The translations under genes were made by a program, and so were the position numbers. Positions 22,435 to 30,400 of a DNA stretch of 64,000 bases are shown here, piece after piece. Position 1 is the first letter of the stretch; the number at the start of each line of letters is the position of its first letter. Below the pieces are notes generated by a model. It did no database searches and was not told the DNA's origin. It saw only the letters and a list, made by a program, of their open reading frames with translations. Source of the stretch: Dyella sp. BiH032 (lineage in GTDB: Bacteria > Pseudomonadota > Gammaproteobacteria > Xanthomonadales > Rhodanobacteraceae); the NCBI RefSeq assembly GCF_031954525.1, contig NZ_CP134867.1, positions 3,162,001 to 3,226,000 of the forward strand. The letters are read 5' to 3'.

Positions 22435-23861
22435 ATGCGCCGCAGAAATCCGTCCTGACCCTCAAGCGCGACACACGCCCGACCGCGCCCGCGATCGAAG
22501 AACGCCTCCATAAGGTCCTCGCCAACGCCGGCCTCGGCTCGCGCCGCATGCTGGAACAGCGCATCCAGGCCGGCGAGGTCGAAGTCAACGGCGCGCCGGC
22601 TGGCATCGGCGCCAGCGTCCACGCGGGCGATCGCGTGGTGATCGACGGCAAGCAGTTCGTCGTCGCCACCGACAACCGCGACGAGACCGAGGTGCTGGTC
22701 TACCACAAGCCGGAAGGCGTCGTGACCACCCGCGAAGACCCCGAAGGCCGCCCCACCGTGTTCGAGCAGCTGCCGCGCCTGAAGGGCGCGCGCTGGGTCG
22801 CCGTGGGCCGCCTGGACATCAATACCACCGGCCTGCTCCTGCTCACCACCGATGGCGAGCTGGCCAACGCGCTGATGCATCCGCGCAGCGGCATGGAACG
22901 CGAGTACCTGTGCCGCGTGCATGGCGAAGTGCCGGACGAGATCATCGAGAAGCTGAAGTCCGGCGTGGAGCTGGAAGACGGCCCCGCCCGCTTCGACGAG
23001 ATCGGCATTATCAGCAGGGGCGGCAGCCACAGCTGGTTCCGCGTGGTCATCCGCGAAGGCCGTAACCGCGAGGTGCGCCGCCTGTGGGATTCTCAGGGTT
23101 TCCTGGTCAGCCGCCTCAAGCGCATCCGCTACGGCAGCGTGGAACTGCCCCGCGCCCTGCGCCGCGGCGATTGCGAGGCGCTCGGCGAAGAGGCGGTCAA
23201 GGAGCTGCGCCAGGTCAGTGGCCTGGGCGCGCCCCAGCCCGTGCTGACGCTGAGCCCGGTACTGCATCAGCGCCGCGCTACCCGCAACGTCACCGAATAC
23301 CGTCCCGAGCGTGGCGCTGGCGGCTCCTGGAGTGGCGCGTACCACGACGAAGCACGCGAACTGCGCGCCTTCGACCGCATCCGCGAGGAGCCCGCGCGCG
23401 GCAAGCAGCAGCGCCGCCGTCCGGGCAAGGAAGTGAATGGCAACGTCGCACGTCCCGAGCGCACGCCCAACGCCAACGCCGGTCGCCGCAAGGGCAAGCG
23501 CGGCGTCGCGCCGGGCCAGGAATTGCCCTCCGTGCGCACCTGGTTTGCCGGCGAGAGCCGCGAAGGCGGTAGCCAGGGCCAGGGTCAGGGCTACGGTGGC
23601 GGCGGCAACCGTCGCGGCGGCGGCAAGCGCGGCCCGGCCGGCCAGGCCCAGGGCGGCGGCAACCCCTATAGCGGCTTCGGCGGCGGTGCCAACCGCGGCC
23701 AAGGCGGCGGCAAGGGCGCCGGGCGTCCGCAGGCACGCGGCGGCAATCGTCCCGGCCAGGGCGGCGGCAATCGCCCGGGCCAGGGTGGCGGCAATCGCCA
23801 AGGTGGCGGCGGGCGTCCCCACGGCGGCGGTCGCGGTGGCCCGCGCGGCGGCAACCGCTGA
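22431..23861 (+). CDS. rluB: 23S rRNA pseudouridine(2605) synthase RluB with an RGG/GQGGGN-repeat tail
   Basis: RluB isomerises U2605 in 23S rRNA. Of 476 residues, the first about 270 are standard: an S4 RNA-binding domain (about 23-80) and a RsuA-type catalytic domain with Asp129 in GRLDINTTGLLLL, then RVVIREGRNREVRRL. Residues about 300-395 are Arg/Lys-rich. From about 395 to the end the chain is almost wholly Gly, Arg, Asn and Gln, with three tandem GGGNRPGQ-type units and RGG triplets. Such tails add nonspecific RNA binding in other families. E. coli RluB is about 290 residues, so this tail nearly doubles it. Start by ATGA overlap with scpB. Confidence 0.94.
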   Translation: MNAPQKSVLTLKRDTRPTAPAIEERLHKVLANAGLGSRRMLEQRIQAGEVEVNGAPAGIGASVHAGDRVVIDGKQFVVATDNRDETEVLVYHKPEGVVTTREDPEGRPTVFEQLPRLKGARWVAVGRLDINTTGLLLLTTDGELANALMHPRSGMEREYLCRVHGEVPDEIIEKLKSGVELEDGPARFDEIGIISRGGSHSWFRVVIREGRNREVRRLWDSQGFLVSRLKRIRYGSVELPRALRRGDCEALGEEAVKELRQVSGLGAPQPVLTLSPVLHQRRATRNVTEYRPERGAGGSWSGAYHDEARELRAFDRIREEPARGKQQRRRPGKEVNGNVARPERTPNANAGRRKGKRGVAPGQELPSVRTWFAGESREGGSQGQGQGYGGGGNRRGGGKRGPAGQAQGGGNPYSGFGGGANRGQGGGKGAGRPQARGGNRPGQGGGNRPGQGGGNRQGGGGRPHGGGRGGPRGGNR

Positions 23862-23875
23862 GGGCAGCACCGGCG

Positions 23876-24226
23876 ATGAATGCGGTCCGCATCTATCACA
23901 ACAGCCGCTGCTCCAAGTCGCGCGCGACGTTGGCACTGCTGCAGGAGCGCGGCTGCCAGTGCGAAGTGATCAACTACCTCGACACCCCGCCGAGCATCGA
24001 GGAACTGGCCCAGTTGCTCGGCCAGCTCGGCATGACCGCGCGCGAGCTGATCCGCAAGGGAGAGACGGAGTACGCCGAGCTGGGGCTGGACGATCCCGCG
24101 CTGAGCGAGCACGACCTGCTCGCGGCGATGGCGCAATATCCGCGCCTGATCGAGCGGCCCATCGTGGTCGCCAATGGCAAGGCCAAGCTTGGACGTCCTC
24201 CGGAGTCGGTGCTGGGCATCCTCTGA
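23876..24226 (+). CDS. ArsC-family (glutaredoxin-dependent) arsenate reductase-like protein
   Basis: A 116-residue thioredoxin-fold protein. Cys12 in HNSRCSKSR is in the ArsC catalytic position. The three arginines that bind arsenate in E. coli ArsC have counterparts in ELIRKGE, RLIERPIVV and KLGRPPE. Arsenate reduction with glutaredoxin is therefore plausible. There is no arsR, arsB or acr3 beside it, and it lies 15 bp after rluB in a housekeeping operon, so a general redox role of the ArsC/Spx superfamily is also possible. A strong terminator follows at 24292. Confidence 0.85.
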   Translation: MNAVRIYHNSRCSKSRATLALLQERGCQCEVINYLDTPPSIEELAQLLGQLGMTARELIRKGETEYAELGLDDPALSEHDLLAAMAQYPRLIERPIVVANGKAKLGRPPESVLGIL

Positions 24227-24291
24227 TACCGCGCTCCGTTATCCGAGCCCGCACGAGTCTGCGATTCGCTCATCCAAGCTTCGCGAACCAT

Positions 24292-24323
24292 AAAAAAAGG
24301 CCGCCCCAAGGCGGCCTTTTTTT
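24292..24323. terminator. Bidirectional intrinsic terminator
   Basis: Stem GGCCGCC/GGCGGCC with loop CCAA is flanked by A7 and T7. It serves the scpA-rluB-arsC operon on plus and the omega-amidase gene on minus. Confidence 0.9.
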
Positions 24324-24337
24324 CCTGCTCATGAAGC

Positions 24338-25138
24338 TTACGGCTGCAGCGTGAACTCGTCCGCGTCCATCCATGCGGGAAAGCGTTCCCGATGCGCCAG
24401 CAGCGGCGCCGGATCCAATGTCACCGTCGCCACCTGCTCCTGCGGCCCCAACTCGATCAGCGGTTCGCCGACCGCATCGATCACGGCGCTGTCGCCCGCA
24501 TACGGCAAGTCATTGCCGTCCACGCCGACGCGATTCAAGCCCACCACATAGCTAAGATTCTCGATCGCGCGCGCGCGCAGCAGCGTGCGCCACGGCTGAC
24601 GGCGCGGGGCCGGCCAGTTGGCGACGAACACCGCCAGGTCGTAGTCCATGCCCCCGACAGCCTCCTCCATACGCCGGTTGCGCAGCCATACCGGAAAGCG
24701 CAAGTCATAGCAGACCTGAGGAAGGATGCGCCAACCTTTGAGCTCCACGATCAACCGTTCGCGGCCGCCGCCATAGCGGGTATGTTCGCCGGCCATGCGG
24801 AATAGGTGGCGCTTGTCGTATTGCGCATAGCTACCGTCCGGGCGTACCCACAACAAGCGGTTGTACACGCTGTCGCCCTCGCGGATCGCAAGGCTGCCGC
24901 ACAGCGTCGCTTCCACGTCGACGGCCAGCGCGCGCAGCCAGGCCACGCCCTCGCCTTCCATCGTTTCCGCACTGGCGCGCGTGTCGTTGCTGAAGCCGGA
25001 AAGAAACGTCTCCGGGAGCACGATCAGGTCGCTCTTTCCGGCCAGCGGCCGCACCAGCGCGCCGTAGTATTCGCGGTTGGCGGGCGCGTCGTGCCAGCGC
25101 GTGGCTCCCTGCACCAGGCTGACGGTCAGAGCTTGCAT
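24338..25138 (-). CDS. Carbon-nitrogen hydrolase, omega-amidase (YafV/Nit2 type)
   Basis: Nit2/YafV-type omega-amidases hydrolyse the keto-acid amides left by transamination with glutamine (alpha-ketoglutaramate to 2-oxoglutarate). The 266-residue protein has the nitrilase triad Glu43 (VLPETFLSGF), Lys110 (YDKRHLF) and Cys144 (VCYDLRFPVW), plus NWPAPRRQPWRTLLRARAIE, typical of YafV. ATG at 25138 starts MQALTVSLVQG. Its first 13 bases overlap the end of the aminotransferase gene upstream. The pairing fits a methionine/glutamine transaminase plus omega-amidase salvage route. Confidence 0.9.
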   Translation of the reverse strand: MQALTVSLVQGATRWHDAPANREYYGALVRPLAGKSDLIVLPETFLSGFSNDTRASAETMEGEGVAWLRALAVDVEATLCGSLAIREGDSVYNRLLWVRPDGSYAQYDKRHLFRMAGEHTRYGGGRERLIVELKGWRILPQVCYDLRFPVWLRNRRMEEAVGGMDYDLAVFVANWPAPRRQPWRTLLRARAIENLSYVVGLNRVGVDGNDLPYAGDSAVIDAVGEPLIELGPQEQVATVTLDPAPLLAHRERFPAWMDADEFTLQP

Positions 25139-26271
25139 AGACGCTCCGCCGCGGCTTCCATGGTGGCGTCGCTCTTGGCGAAACACAGGCGAACCAGCCG
25201 CGTATCCGGCGCTGTTTCGTAGAACGGCGCCAGCGGGATCGCCGCCACGCCGCCTTCCTTGACCAGCCATTCGCAGAAGGCGACGTCCGCCTCGTCGCGG
25301 ATCGCCGAGTAGTCGACCAGCTGGAAATAGCCGCCGGGCACGTCCAGCAGCTTCAGGCGAGAGGGCTTGAGCAGCGCGCGAAAACGATCGCGCTTGGCCT
25401 GATAGAACGCAGGCAGTTCCAGGTAGTGCTCCGGCGTACTCGCCATGAATTCGGCGAACGCCACCTGGGCGGGATGGAAGGTGCAGAAGGTCAGGTACTG
25501 GTGCACCTTGCGGAACTCGGCGGACAGCGCGCGCGGCGCCACGGCGTAGCCCACCTTCCAGCCGGTGCAGTGGTAGGTCTTGCCGAACGAAGACACCACG
25601 ATGCTGCGCTCGGCCAGTTCGGCATGCCGCAACACGCTCTGGTGCAGCGCGCCGTCGAACACGATGTGTTCATAGACCTCGTCGGAGAGCACCACGATCT
25701 CGGTGTCGCGCACGATGGCGGCCAACTCGTCCAGATCGCCCGCCGACAGCACGGCACCCGAGGGATTGTGCGGACTGTTGACCAGGATCATCCGCGTGCG
25801 CGGCGTGACGGCATCGCGCACGCGCTGCCAGTCGACGCCGAAGCTGGGCACGGTCAGCGGGATATGCACCGCCTTCGCGCCCTGCAGCTCGATCGCCGGT
25901 TCGTAGCTGTCGTAAGCCGGATCGAACACGATCACCTCATCGCCCGCACGCACCACCGCGGCGATCGCTGCGAACAAGGCCTCGGTGGCACCGGAGGTCA
26001 CGGTCACATCGGTGTCGGCGCTGATGCGGCGCCCGTACATGCGCTCGGTCTTCAGCGCGATCTGCTCGCGCAGCGGCGGCAGGCCGATGCCGGGTGCGTA
26101 CTGGTTGCGCCCTTCGGCCATCGCGCGCGTGATGGCTTCGCGCAACGCTTCCGGCGGTTCGAAATCGGGAAAGCCCTGCCCCAGGTTGACTGCACGGTGC
26201 TCGACGGCGAGCTGGCTCATCACGCTGAAGATGGTGGTGCCCACCTTCGGAAGCTTAGTGTCGATATGCAT
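25126..26271 (-). CDS. Pyridoxal phosphate aminotransferase, methionine aminotransferase (YbdL/KAT type)
   Basis: A 381-residue class I aminotransferase. The PLP lysine is Lys231 in SSFGKTYHCTGWKVGY. NSPHNPSG (about 165-172) and SDEVYEHIVF are the fold-type I signatures, and VNLGQGFPDFEPP is the substrate-lid N-terminus found in kynurenine/glutamine transaminase K and E. coli YbdL. YbdL prefers methionine, histidine and phenylalanine. The gene overlaps the omega-amidase gene by 13 bp. Together they would regenerate methionine from 2-oxo-4-methylthiobutyrate using glutamine, and pull the reaction by destroying the keto-amide. The specificity is inferred. Confidence 0.9.
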   Translation of the reverse strand: MHIDTKLPKVGTTIFSVMSQLAVEHRAVNLGQGFPDFEPPEALREAITRAMAEGRNQYAPGIGLPPLREQIALKTERMYGRRISADTDVTVTSGATEALFAAIAAVVRAGDEVIVFDPAYDSYEPAIELQGAKAVHIPLTVPSFGVDWQRVRDAVTPRTRMILVNSPHNPSGAVLSAGDLDELAAIVRDTEIVVLSDEVYEHIVFDGALHQSVLRHAELAERSIVVSSFGKTYHCTGWKVGYAVAPRALSAEFRKVHQYLTFCTFHPAQVAFAEFMASTPEHYLELPAFYQAKRDRFRALLKPSRLKLLDVPGGYFQLVDYSAIRDEADVAFCEWLVKEGGVAAIPLAPFYETAPDTRLVRLCFAKSDATMEAAAERLCKL

Positions 26272-26321
26272 GGGACTCGGTGTTTGGATGTCTAAACGAA
26301 AATGCTAGCACGTCCGATGTT

Positions 26322-27287
26322 TCAGACTTCCGGACAGGGCCGCTTGCGACACTCTTCGTGCTTCTGCAGGGTCGTCTTCGGCAGGCGGTCGGCCAGGAAA
26401 TCCACGAAGGCGCGCACGCCCGGCAGCAGGCCGCGCCGGCTGGGGTACACGAAGTGCATGGTGCCTTCGGGCAGGCTCCAGTCCGGCAGCACCACTTCGA
26501 GATCGCCCCGGGTAATTGCCGGCGCGCAGACGAACTCGGGCAATAGCGTCACACCGATGCCGCGCCGGGCCGATTCCAGCAGCACGGAGAAATCGCCGCA
26601 GACCAGGCGCGGCTGGATGTCGACCACGACGCGCTCGCCGTCAGCGCCGATCAGCTCCCAGCTCTGCGCGCCCTCGTGCTCGTTCATGGCGAGCGCAGGA
26701 ATGGTGGACAGGTCGGACGGGACTTTCGGCCGCCCCGTCTGCTTGAGCAGCGTGGGGCTGGCGACCAGCAGCACGCGCGACTGCCCGAAGGTGCGCATCA
26801 CCAGGGTCGCATCCGTATCGAGCTTGCTGCGCACACGGATCGCCACATCCACACCTTCACCGATCAGGTCGACGCGGCGATTGGTGGCTTGCAGGCGCAC
26901 CTGCACCTTGGGATGTTGCGCGAGGAAGTCGGGCAGGACGTGCGCCACGATGGTCTGCGCCAGCGAATTGGGGCAGCTCACGCGCACCACGCCGCGCGGT
27001 TCGGCGCGCAGCTCGTCCACCGCGTCCTGCGCGGCGCGCGCCTCTTCCAGCACGGCGCGGCAATGGGTGTAGAAGCGCTCACCCACCTCGGTGACGACGA
27101 AGCGGCGCGTGGTCCGCTGCAGCAACCGCACGCCCAGGCGCTCCTCCAACTGCGCGATGCGCTTGCTGAGGCGCGATTTCGGAATGCCCAGCGCCCGCCC
27201 GGCGGCCGAGAAGCCGCCATGCTCCACCACGGAGGCAAAGAAGTAGAGGTCGTTGAGATCCTGCAGGGCGCCGTCGAGTACGGTCAT
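26322..27287 (-). CDS. LysR-family transcriptional regulator, divergent from azoR
   Basis: A 321-residue LysR protein. The winged helix reads LYFFASVVEHGGFSAAGRALG and IPKSRLSKRIAQLEERLGV; the wing is LLQRTTRRFVVTEVG. The effector domain (about 95-300) has VRVSCPNSLAQ and the ARRGIGVTLLPEFV strand of the CrgA/AaeR subgroup. A TTG four codons upstream is in frame; ATG at 27287 is preferred. It diverges from azoR over 118 bp, the usual layout for LysR control of a quinone/azo reductase. The C-terminus is Lys/Cys/Arg-rich (EECRKRPCPE), which is odd. Confidence 0.88.
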   Translation of the reverse strand: MTVLDGALQDLNDLYFFASVVEHGGFSAAGRALGIPKSRLSKRIAQLEERLGVRLLQRTTRRFVVTEVGERFYTHCRAVLEEARAAQDAVDELRAEPRGVVRVSCPNSLAQTIVAHVLPDFLAQHPKVQVRLQATNRRVDLIGEGVDVAIRVRSKLDTDATLVMRTFGQSRVLLVASPTLLKQTGRPKVPSDLSTIPALAMNEHEGAQSWELIGADGERVVVDIQPRLVCGDFSVLLESARRGIGVTLLPEFVCAPAITRGDLEVVLPDWSLPEGTMHFVYPSRRGLLPGVRAFVDFLADRLPKTTLQKHEECRKRPCPEV

Positions 27288-27405
27288 CTTCGTTTCCAAT
27301 GAGAAACAATTTGTTCGATATCACCCATCTTATCGGGCGATTGTTCCAAGAATATCGTTATTCCCGTCGCCGGCATACCGCCCGGCCCACGATTGAGGAA
27401 TAGCC
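27288..27405. promoter_or_regulatory. LysR-azoR divergent promoter region with a small palindrome
   Basis: The 118-bp spacer contains the odd-centred palindrome AACAATTTGTT at 27305-27315, about 10 bp from the LysR start, and a second GATTGTTCC half-site near 27340. An AT-rich palindrome in this position is what a LysR operator would look like. GAGGAATAG precedes the azoR ATG as ribosome site. Confidence 0.45.
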
Positions 27406-27990
27406 ATGAAGCTCCTGCACATCGATTCCAGCGCCCTGGGCAACCATTCCGTCTCCCGCGGCCTGACTGCCGCCATCGTAGCCGAGCTGGTCCGTGAGCA
27501 GCCCGGTCTGCAAGTGACCTACCGCGACCTGGCTGCCCAGCCCCTGCCGCACTGGAGCCCGGTGGCCGATGCCGCTGATCCGGCCGCCATGCTTGGTACC
27601 GAGGTGCTCGAAGAGTTCCTGGCGGCCGACGTGGTCGTCATCGGCGCCCCCATGTACAACTTCTCAATTTCCAGCGCCTTGAAGGCTTGGATCGACCGCG
27701 TCGCGGTCGCCGGCAAGACCTTTCGCTACACCGCCAACGGCCCCGAAGGACTGGCGGGCGGCAAGCGCGTGATCATCGCGTCGAGCCGCGGCGGCTTCTA
27801 TGGCGAAGGCAGCGCCGGCCAGCCCATGGATTTCCAGGAGCCGTACCTGCGGGCGGTGCTGGGCTTCCTGGGCGTCACCGACATCGAGTTCGTCCGCGCC
27901 GAAGGCGTGAACGTGAGCGCCGATCACAAGGCAGAAGCCTTGAAGACCGCGCAGGCCAGCATCGGCGTCGTCGCCCGCAAGGCGGCCTGA
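27406..27990 (+). CDS. azoR: FMN-dependent NADH:quinone/azo reductase
   Basis: AzoR enzymes are flavodoxin-like FMN proteins that reduce quinones by two electrons and cleave azo dyes, protecting against quinone stress. The product has 194 residues, typical of the family. The fold starts MKLLHIDSSALGNHSVSR (phosphate-binding loop); APMYNFSISSALKAWIDRV is the FMN contact and dimer helix, and SSRGGFYGEG is the third FMN loop. It is probably controlled by the divergent LysR gene. Confidence 0.92.
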   Translation: MKLLHIDSSALGNHSVSRGLTAAIVAELVREQPGLQVTYRDLAAQPLPHWSPVADAADPAAMLGTEVLEEFLAADVVVIGAPMYNFSISSALKAWIDRVAVAGKTFRYTANGPEGLAGGKRVIIASSRGGFYGEGSAGQPMDFQEPYLRAVLGFLGVTDIEFVRAEGVNVSADHKAEALKTAQASIGVVARKAA

Positions 27991-28041
27991 GCCGCCTCCC
28001 TCCCCGGTATCGATCGTCCCCCCCAGCCGACGCCGCGCAGT

Positions 28042-29721
28042 TCATCGCGCGGCGTCGGCCCGTTCGCCGGCGCGATAGACCGTCTTGCCGTCCACCCAGG
28101 TGCTGAGCGGCTTGAGGTCAGCGATCTGGCGCGGCGAAATGGTCAGCGGATCGGCATTAAGCACCACGAAGTCAGCGCGCATGCCCTGCTTCAGCATGCC
28201 GACCTCACGCTCCATGAACGCCGCGTACGCCGCGGTGCGGGTGAAGCCCGCCAGCGCCTGGATGCGGCTCACCTTCTGGTCGGACAGCCATCCGCCCGGC
28301 GGCTGGCCCTTGAGATCCTGGCGGGTGACCGCCGCATAGATACCCAGCATCGGGTCGGGGCTTTCCACCGGGAAGTCGGAGCCGAACGCCAGCGGCACCT
28401 GCTCATGCAGGAAACGCTGCCACGCATAGGCGCCTTTCAGGCGCTCGTTGCCCAGGCGCTGCGCGGCCCACGGCATGTCGGACGTGGCGTGGGTCGGCTG
28501 CATCGAGGCGATCAGGTGCAGCTTGGCGAAGCGTGGGATGTCGTCCAGCGCCACGATCTGCGCATGCTCGACGCGCCAGCGGTGATCGCCCGCGGCCTCC
28601 TGTCCCAGCACCGCCTGGTAGGTATCGAGAACCATGCGGTTGCCGCGGTCGCCGATGGCATGCGTCGCCACTTGAACGCCGCAGCGATGCGCCTTGTCCA
28701 CGGCGACGCGGTAGTCCTCCGGCGAAGTGACCAGGATGCCGCGATTGCCGTGGTCGTCGCTGTAGTCCTGCAGCAATGCCGCGCCGCGGCTACCCAGTGC
28801 ACCATCCATGTACAGCTTCACCGTGTGCATGCGCAGGCGGCCACTGGCGTCGATCCATTGCCCGCCCTGCATGCACAGCCATTCCAGCGCGCCATGATTG
28901 CCATCAGCCATTTCGTACAACCGCAGCGGGATGTCGCCCTCCTTCGCCATCTGCTGCAGCACTTTGAAGTCGTTCATGCTCACGCCGGCGTCGTGCACGC
29001 CGGTGAGGCCCTGCGCCACCAGTTCCTTGAACGCGCGGCGATACGCATCGCGGGTCTGCGCCGGCGTCAGCGGCGGCACTGCATCGGCAACCAGCGCCTG
29101 CGCACCGTCGATGAGAATGCCGGTCGCGCGCTTGCCAACGCGGACGATGCGGCCACCGTCCGGTTGCCAGTCGCCATCGAGCGACTTAGCCGCATGCTTC
29201 ATCGCCGCCGTGTTCGCCCATGAGGCGTGGCCATCGATACGCTCGAGAAAGACCGGGCGATCCGGGAATGCCTCGTCCAGATCTCCCGCGCTGGGAAATT
29301 GCTTATCCGCCCACCGGTTCTGGTCCCAGCCATGGCCGATCAGCCAGACGTCCTTGGGCAGCTTGGCGGCGAAGTCCTTCAGCCGCTGCAGCACCTCGGC
29401 CTTCGAGTCCGCGCCGACCAGGTCGGCCTGGCTGCGGATCTTGCCCAGGCCCAGCACATGACCGTGGGCGTCGATCAGCCCTGGTATCACCGTGGCGCCA
29501 TGTGCGTCCGTCGCCGCCGCACCCGGGTATTTGGCCTGCAGTTCGGCGGTCGTGCCCACGGCCAGCAAGCCGCCCTGGTCGTCCCAGGCCAGTGCGGTGG
29601 CTTGGGGATTGTCCGGATCCATCGTATGAATGCGGGCGTTCACCAGCAGCGTGGCGGCCTGCAACGGCGCGAAGGCGAAGGCCAGCAGCGCGGCTGCGGC
29701 AAGACGGCGTGGCATGGGCAT
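28042..29721 (-). CDS. Exported amidohydrolase (YtcJ-like)
   Basis: A 559-residue amidohydrolase with an N-terminal signal peptide (MPMPRRLAAAALLAFAFAPLQA). Metal-binding motifs are DAHGHVLGLG near residue 85, a distal THAIGDRGN histidine, the VEHAQIV histidine and the FGSDFPVESPDP aspartate, all as in YtcJ/AepA-like proteins of the TIM-barrel superfamily. The substrate is not known; YtcJ-like proteins are called N-substituted formamide deformylases on thin evidence. ATG at 29721 follows AGGAAG; a GTG ten codons upstream would spoil the signal peptide. It is convergent with azoR. Confidence 0.88.
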   Translation of the reverse strand: MPMPRRLAAAALLAFAFAPLQAATLLVNARIHTMDPDNPQATALAWDDQGGLLAVGTTAELQAKYPGAAATDAHGATVIPGLIDAHGHVLGLGKIRSQADLVGADSKAEVLQRLKDFAAKLPKDVWLIGHGWDQNRWADKQFPSAGDLDEAFPDRPVFLERIDGHASWANTAAMKHAAKSLDGDWQPDGGRIVRVGKRATGILIDGAQALVADAVPPLTPAQTRDAYRRAFKELVAQGLTGVHDAGVSMNDFKVLQQMAKEGDIPLRLYEMADGNHGALEWLCMQGGQWIDASGRLRMHTVKLYMDGALGSRGAALLQDYSDDHGNRGILVTSPEDYRVAVDKAHRCGVQVATHAIGDRGNRMVLDTYQAVLGQEAAGDHRWRVEHAQIVALDDIPRFAKLHLIASMQPTHATSDMPWAAQRLGNERLKGAYAWQRFLHEQVPLAFGSDFPVESPDPMLGIYAAVTRQDLKGQPPGGWLSDQKVSRIQALAGFTRTAAYAAFMEREVGMLKQGMRADFVVLNADPLTISPRQIADLKPLSTWVDGKTVYRAGERADAAR

Positions 29722-29802
29722 GAGCGGCTTCCTGACGACGGATCGCCGCACTTTGCCCGGCCCGGGGCGGAAATGACAAGAAGCGGATGGCGCGGCGCCG
29801 GT

Positions 29803-30042
29803 TCAGACGGCGTCCGCGACGGCAGCCATGGCGCACCGGTCGTAATGCGCCAGCCGTATCGCCGAACCCAACCCCGGCATCTCGACGCAGACCGACCGCC
29901 CCGAGCGCGCGTGTTCGTCGCGGGCCACTTCGCGGGCCAGCGTGATCGCCGGTCCCAGGCGGAGGCCGCTGAACAGGCAGAAGCCGGAACGGCAGATATT
30001 CCACTGGCCTTCCATCGACGGCTTGAGCGTGTAGATGATCAT
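29803..30042 (-). CDS. Small conserved-looking protein of unknown function (79 aa)
   Basis: A 79-residue protein, MIIYTLKPSMEGQWNICRSG at the start. The pattern of two short strands, then GLRLGPAITLAREVARDEHARSG helix and a CVEMPG strand looks like a real compact alpha/beta fold of the DUF2188 kind, but I cannot place it in a named family. Three cysteines are present. Codon use is GC3-rich, as in a real gene here. The start is at 30042; upstream in-frame ATGs run into a non-coding leader. Its 120-nt leader has a palindromic box at 30164-30181 and a hairpin with AUGGA in the loop at 30083-30097, suggesting post-transcriptional control. Confidence 0.7.
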   Translation of the reverse strand: MIIYTLKPSMEGQWNICRSGFCLFSGLRLGPAITLAREVARDEHARSGRSVCVEMPGLGSAIRLAHYDRCAMAAVADAV

Positions 30043-30082
30043 CCGCACCCCCGCGAGATGAAGAAATAGCGTCGTCCCCGGT

Positions 30083-30097
30083 GGGCTTCCATAGCCC
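30083..30097 (-). promoter_or_regulatory. Possible CsrA/RsmA-binding hairpin in the leader of the 79-aa gene
   Basis: On the minus strand GGGCT-ATGGA-AGCCC forms a 5-bp stem that presents AUGGA in the loop, matching the A-N-GGA-in-a-loop rule for CsrA/RsmA sites. It lies about 41 nt before the start codon at 30042. Two further GGA triplets occur in the leader. The match is visual only. Confidence 0.4.
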
Positions 30098-30163
30098 AGC
30101 CGCCGACCAAGTAAGCATGCCCCGATGCCGCTTACGGTCCTATCAGCGTCTTGCACGATGTGT

Positions 30164-30181
30164 TGTAGGGATGGGCCTACA
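30164..30181. promoter_or_regulatory. GacA-box-like palindrome TGTAGG-N6-CCTACA
   Basis: TGTAGGGATGGGCCTACA has perfect 6-bp arms with a 6-bp spacer. GacA boxes of Pseudomonas read TGTAAG-N6-CTTACA, so the architecture is the same with one changed position per arm. It lies about 120 bp upstream of the 79-aa gene. Confidence 0.5.
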
Positions 30182-30374
30182 TCGGCGTCAGTCGAGGATG
30201 AGCGAGCGCGGAGCGCGCGATCTTCTGCGCAAGCGCCATGTTTCTTGCTGCCATGACAGTAAAGACATTTCCTTCACCACAAGTCGCTGCGCTTCAGATA
30301 TCGCGACGACGGCGCGCACGTGCGCGCCACCCCGGAATGACCGAAGAACGAACGCAGAGGTGTTGGCGCCCCAT

Positions 30375-30400
30375 AAAAAAGCGCCCCGATCACGGGGCGC
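30375..30400 (-). terminator. Strong intrinsic terminator on minus strand
   Basis: GCGCCCCG/CGGGGCGC with loop of 4 is followed on minus by U6. Outer arms TTGGCGCCCC (30363-30372) and GGGGCGCCAA (30394-30403) form a competing longer inverted repeat. No protein gene lies directly upstream on minus within 225 bp, so it must end a non-coding transcript or read-through from the DUF1089 gene at 30628. Confidence 0.8.

Noticed and set aside
23876..24226. Arsenic resistance operon
   Set aside because: Only an ArsC-like gene is present. No arsR, efflux pump or other ars gene is near it.
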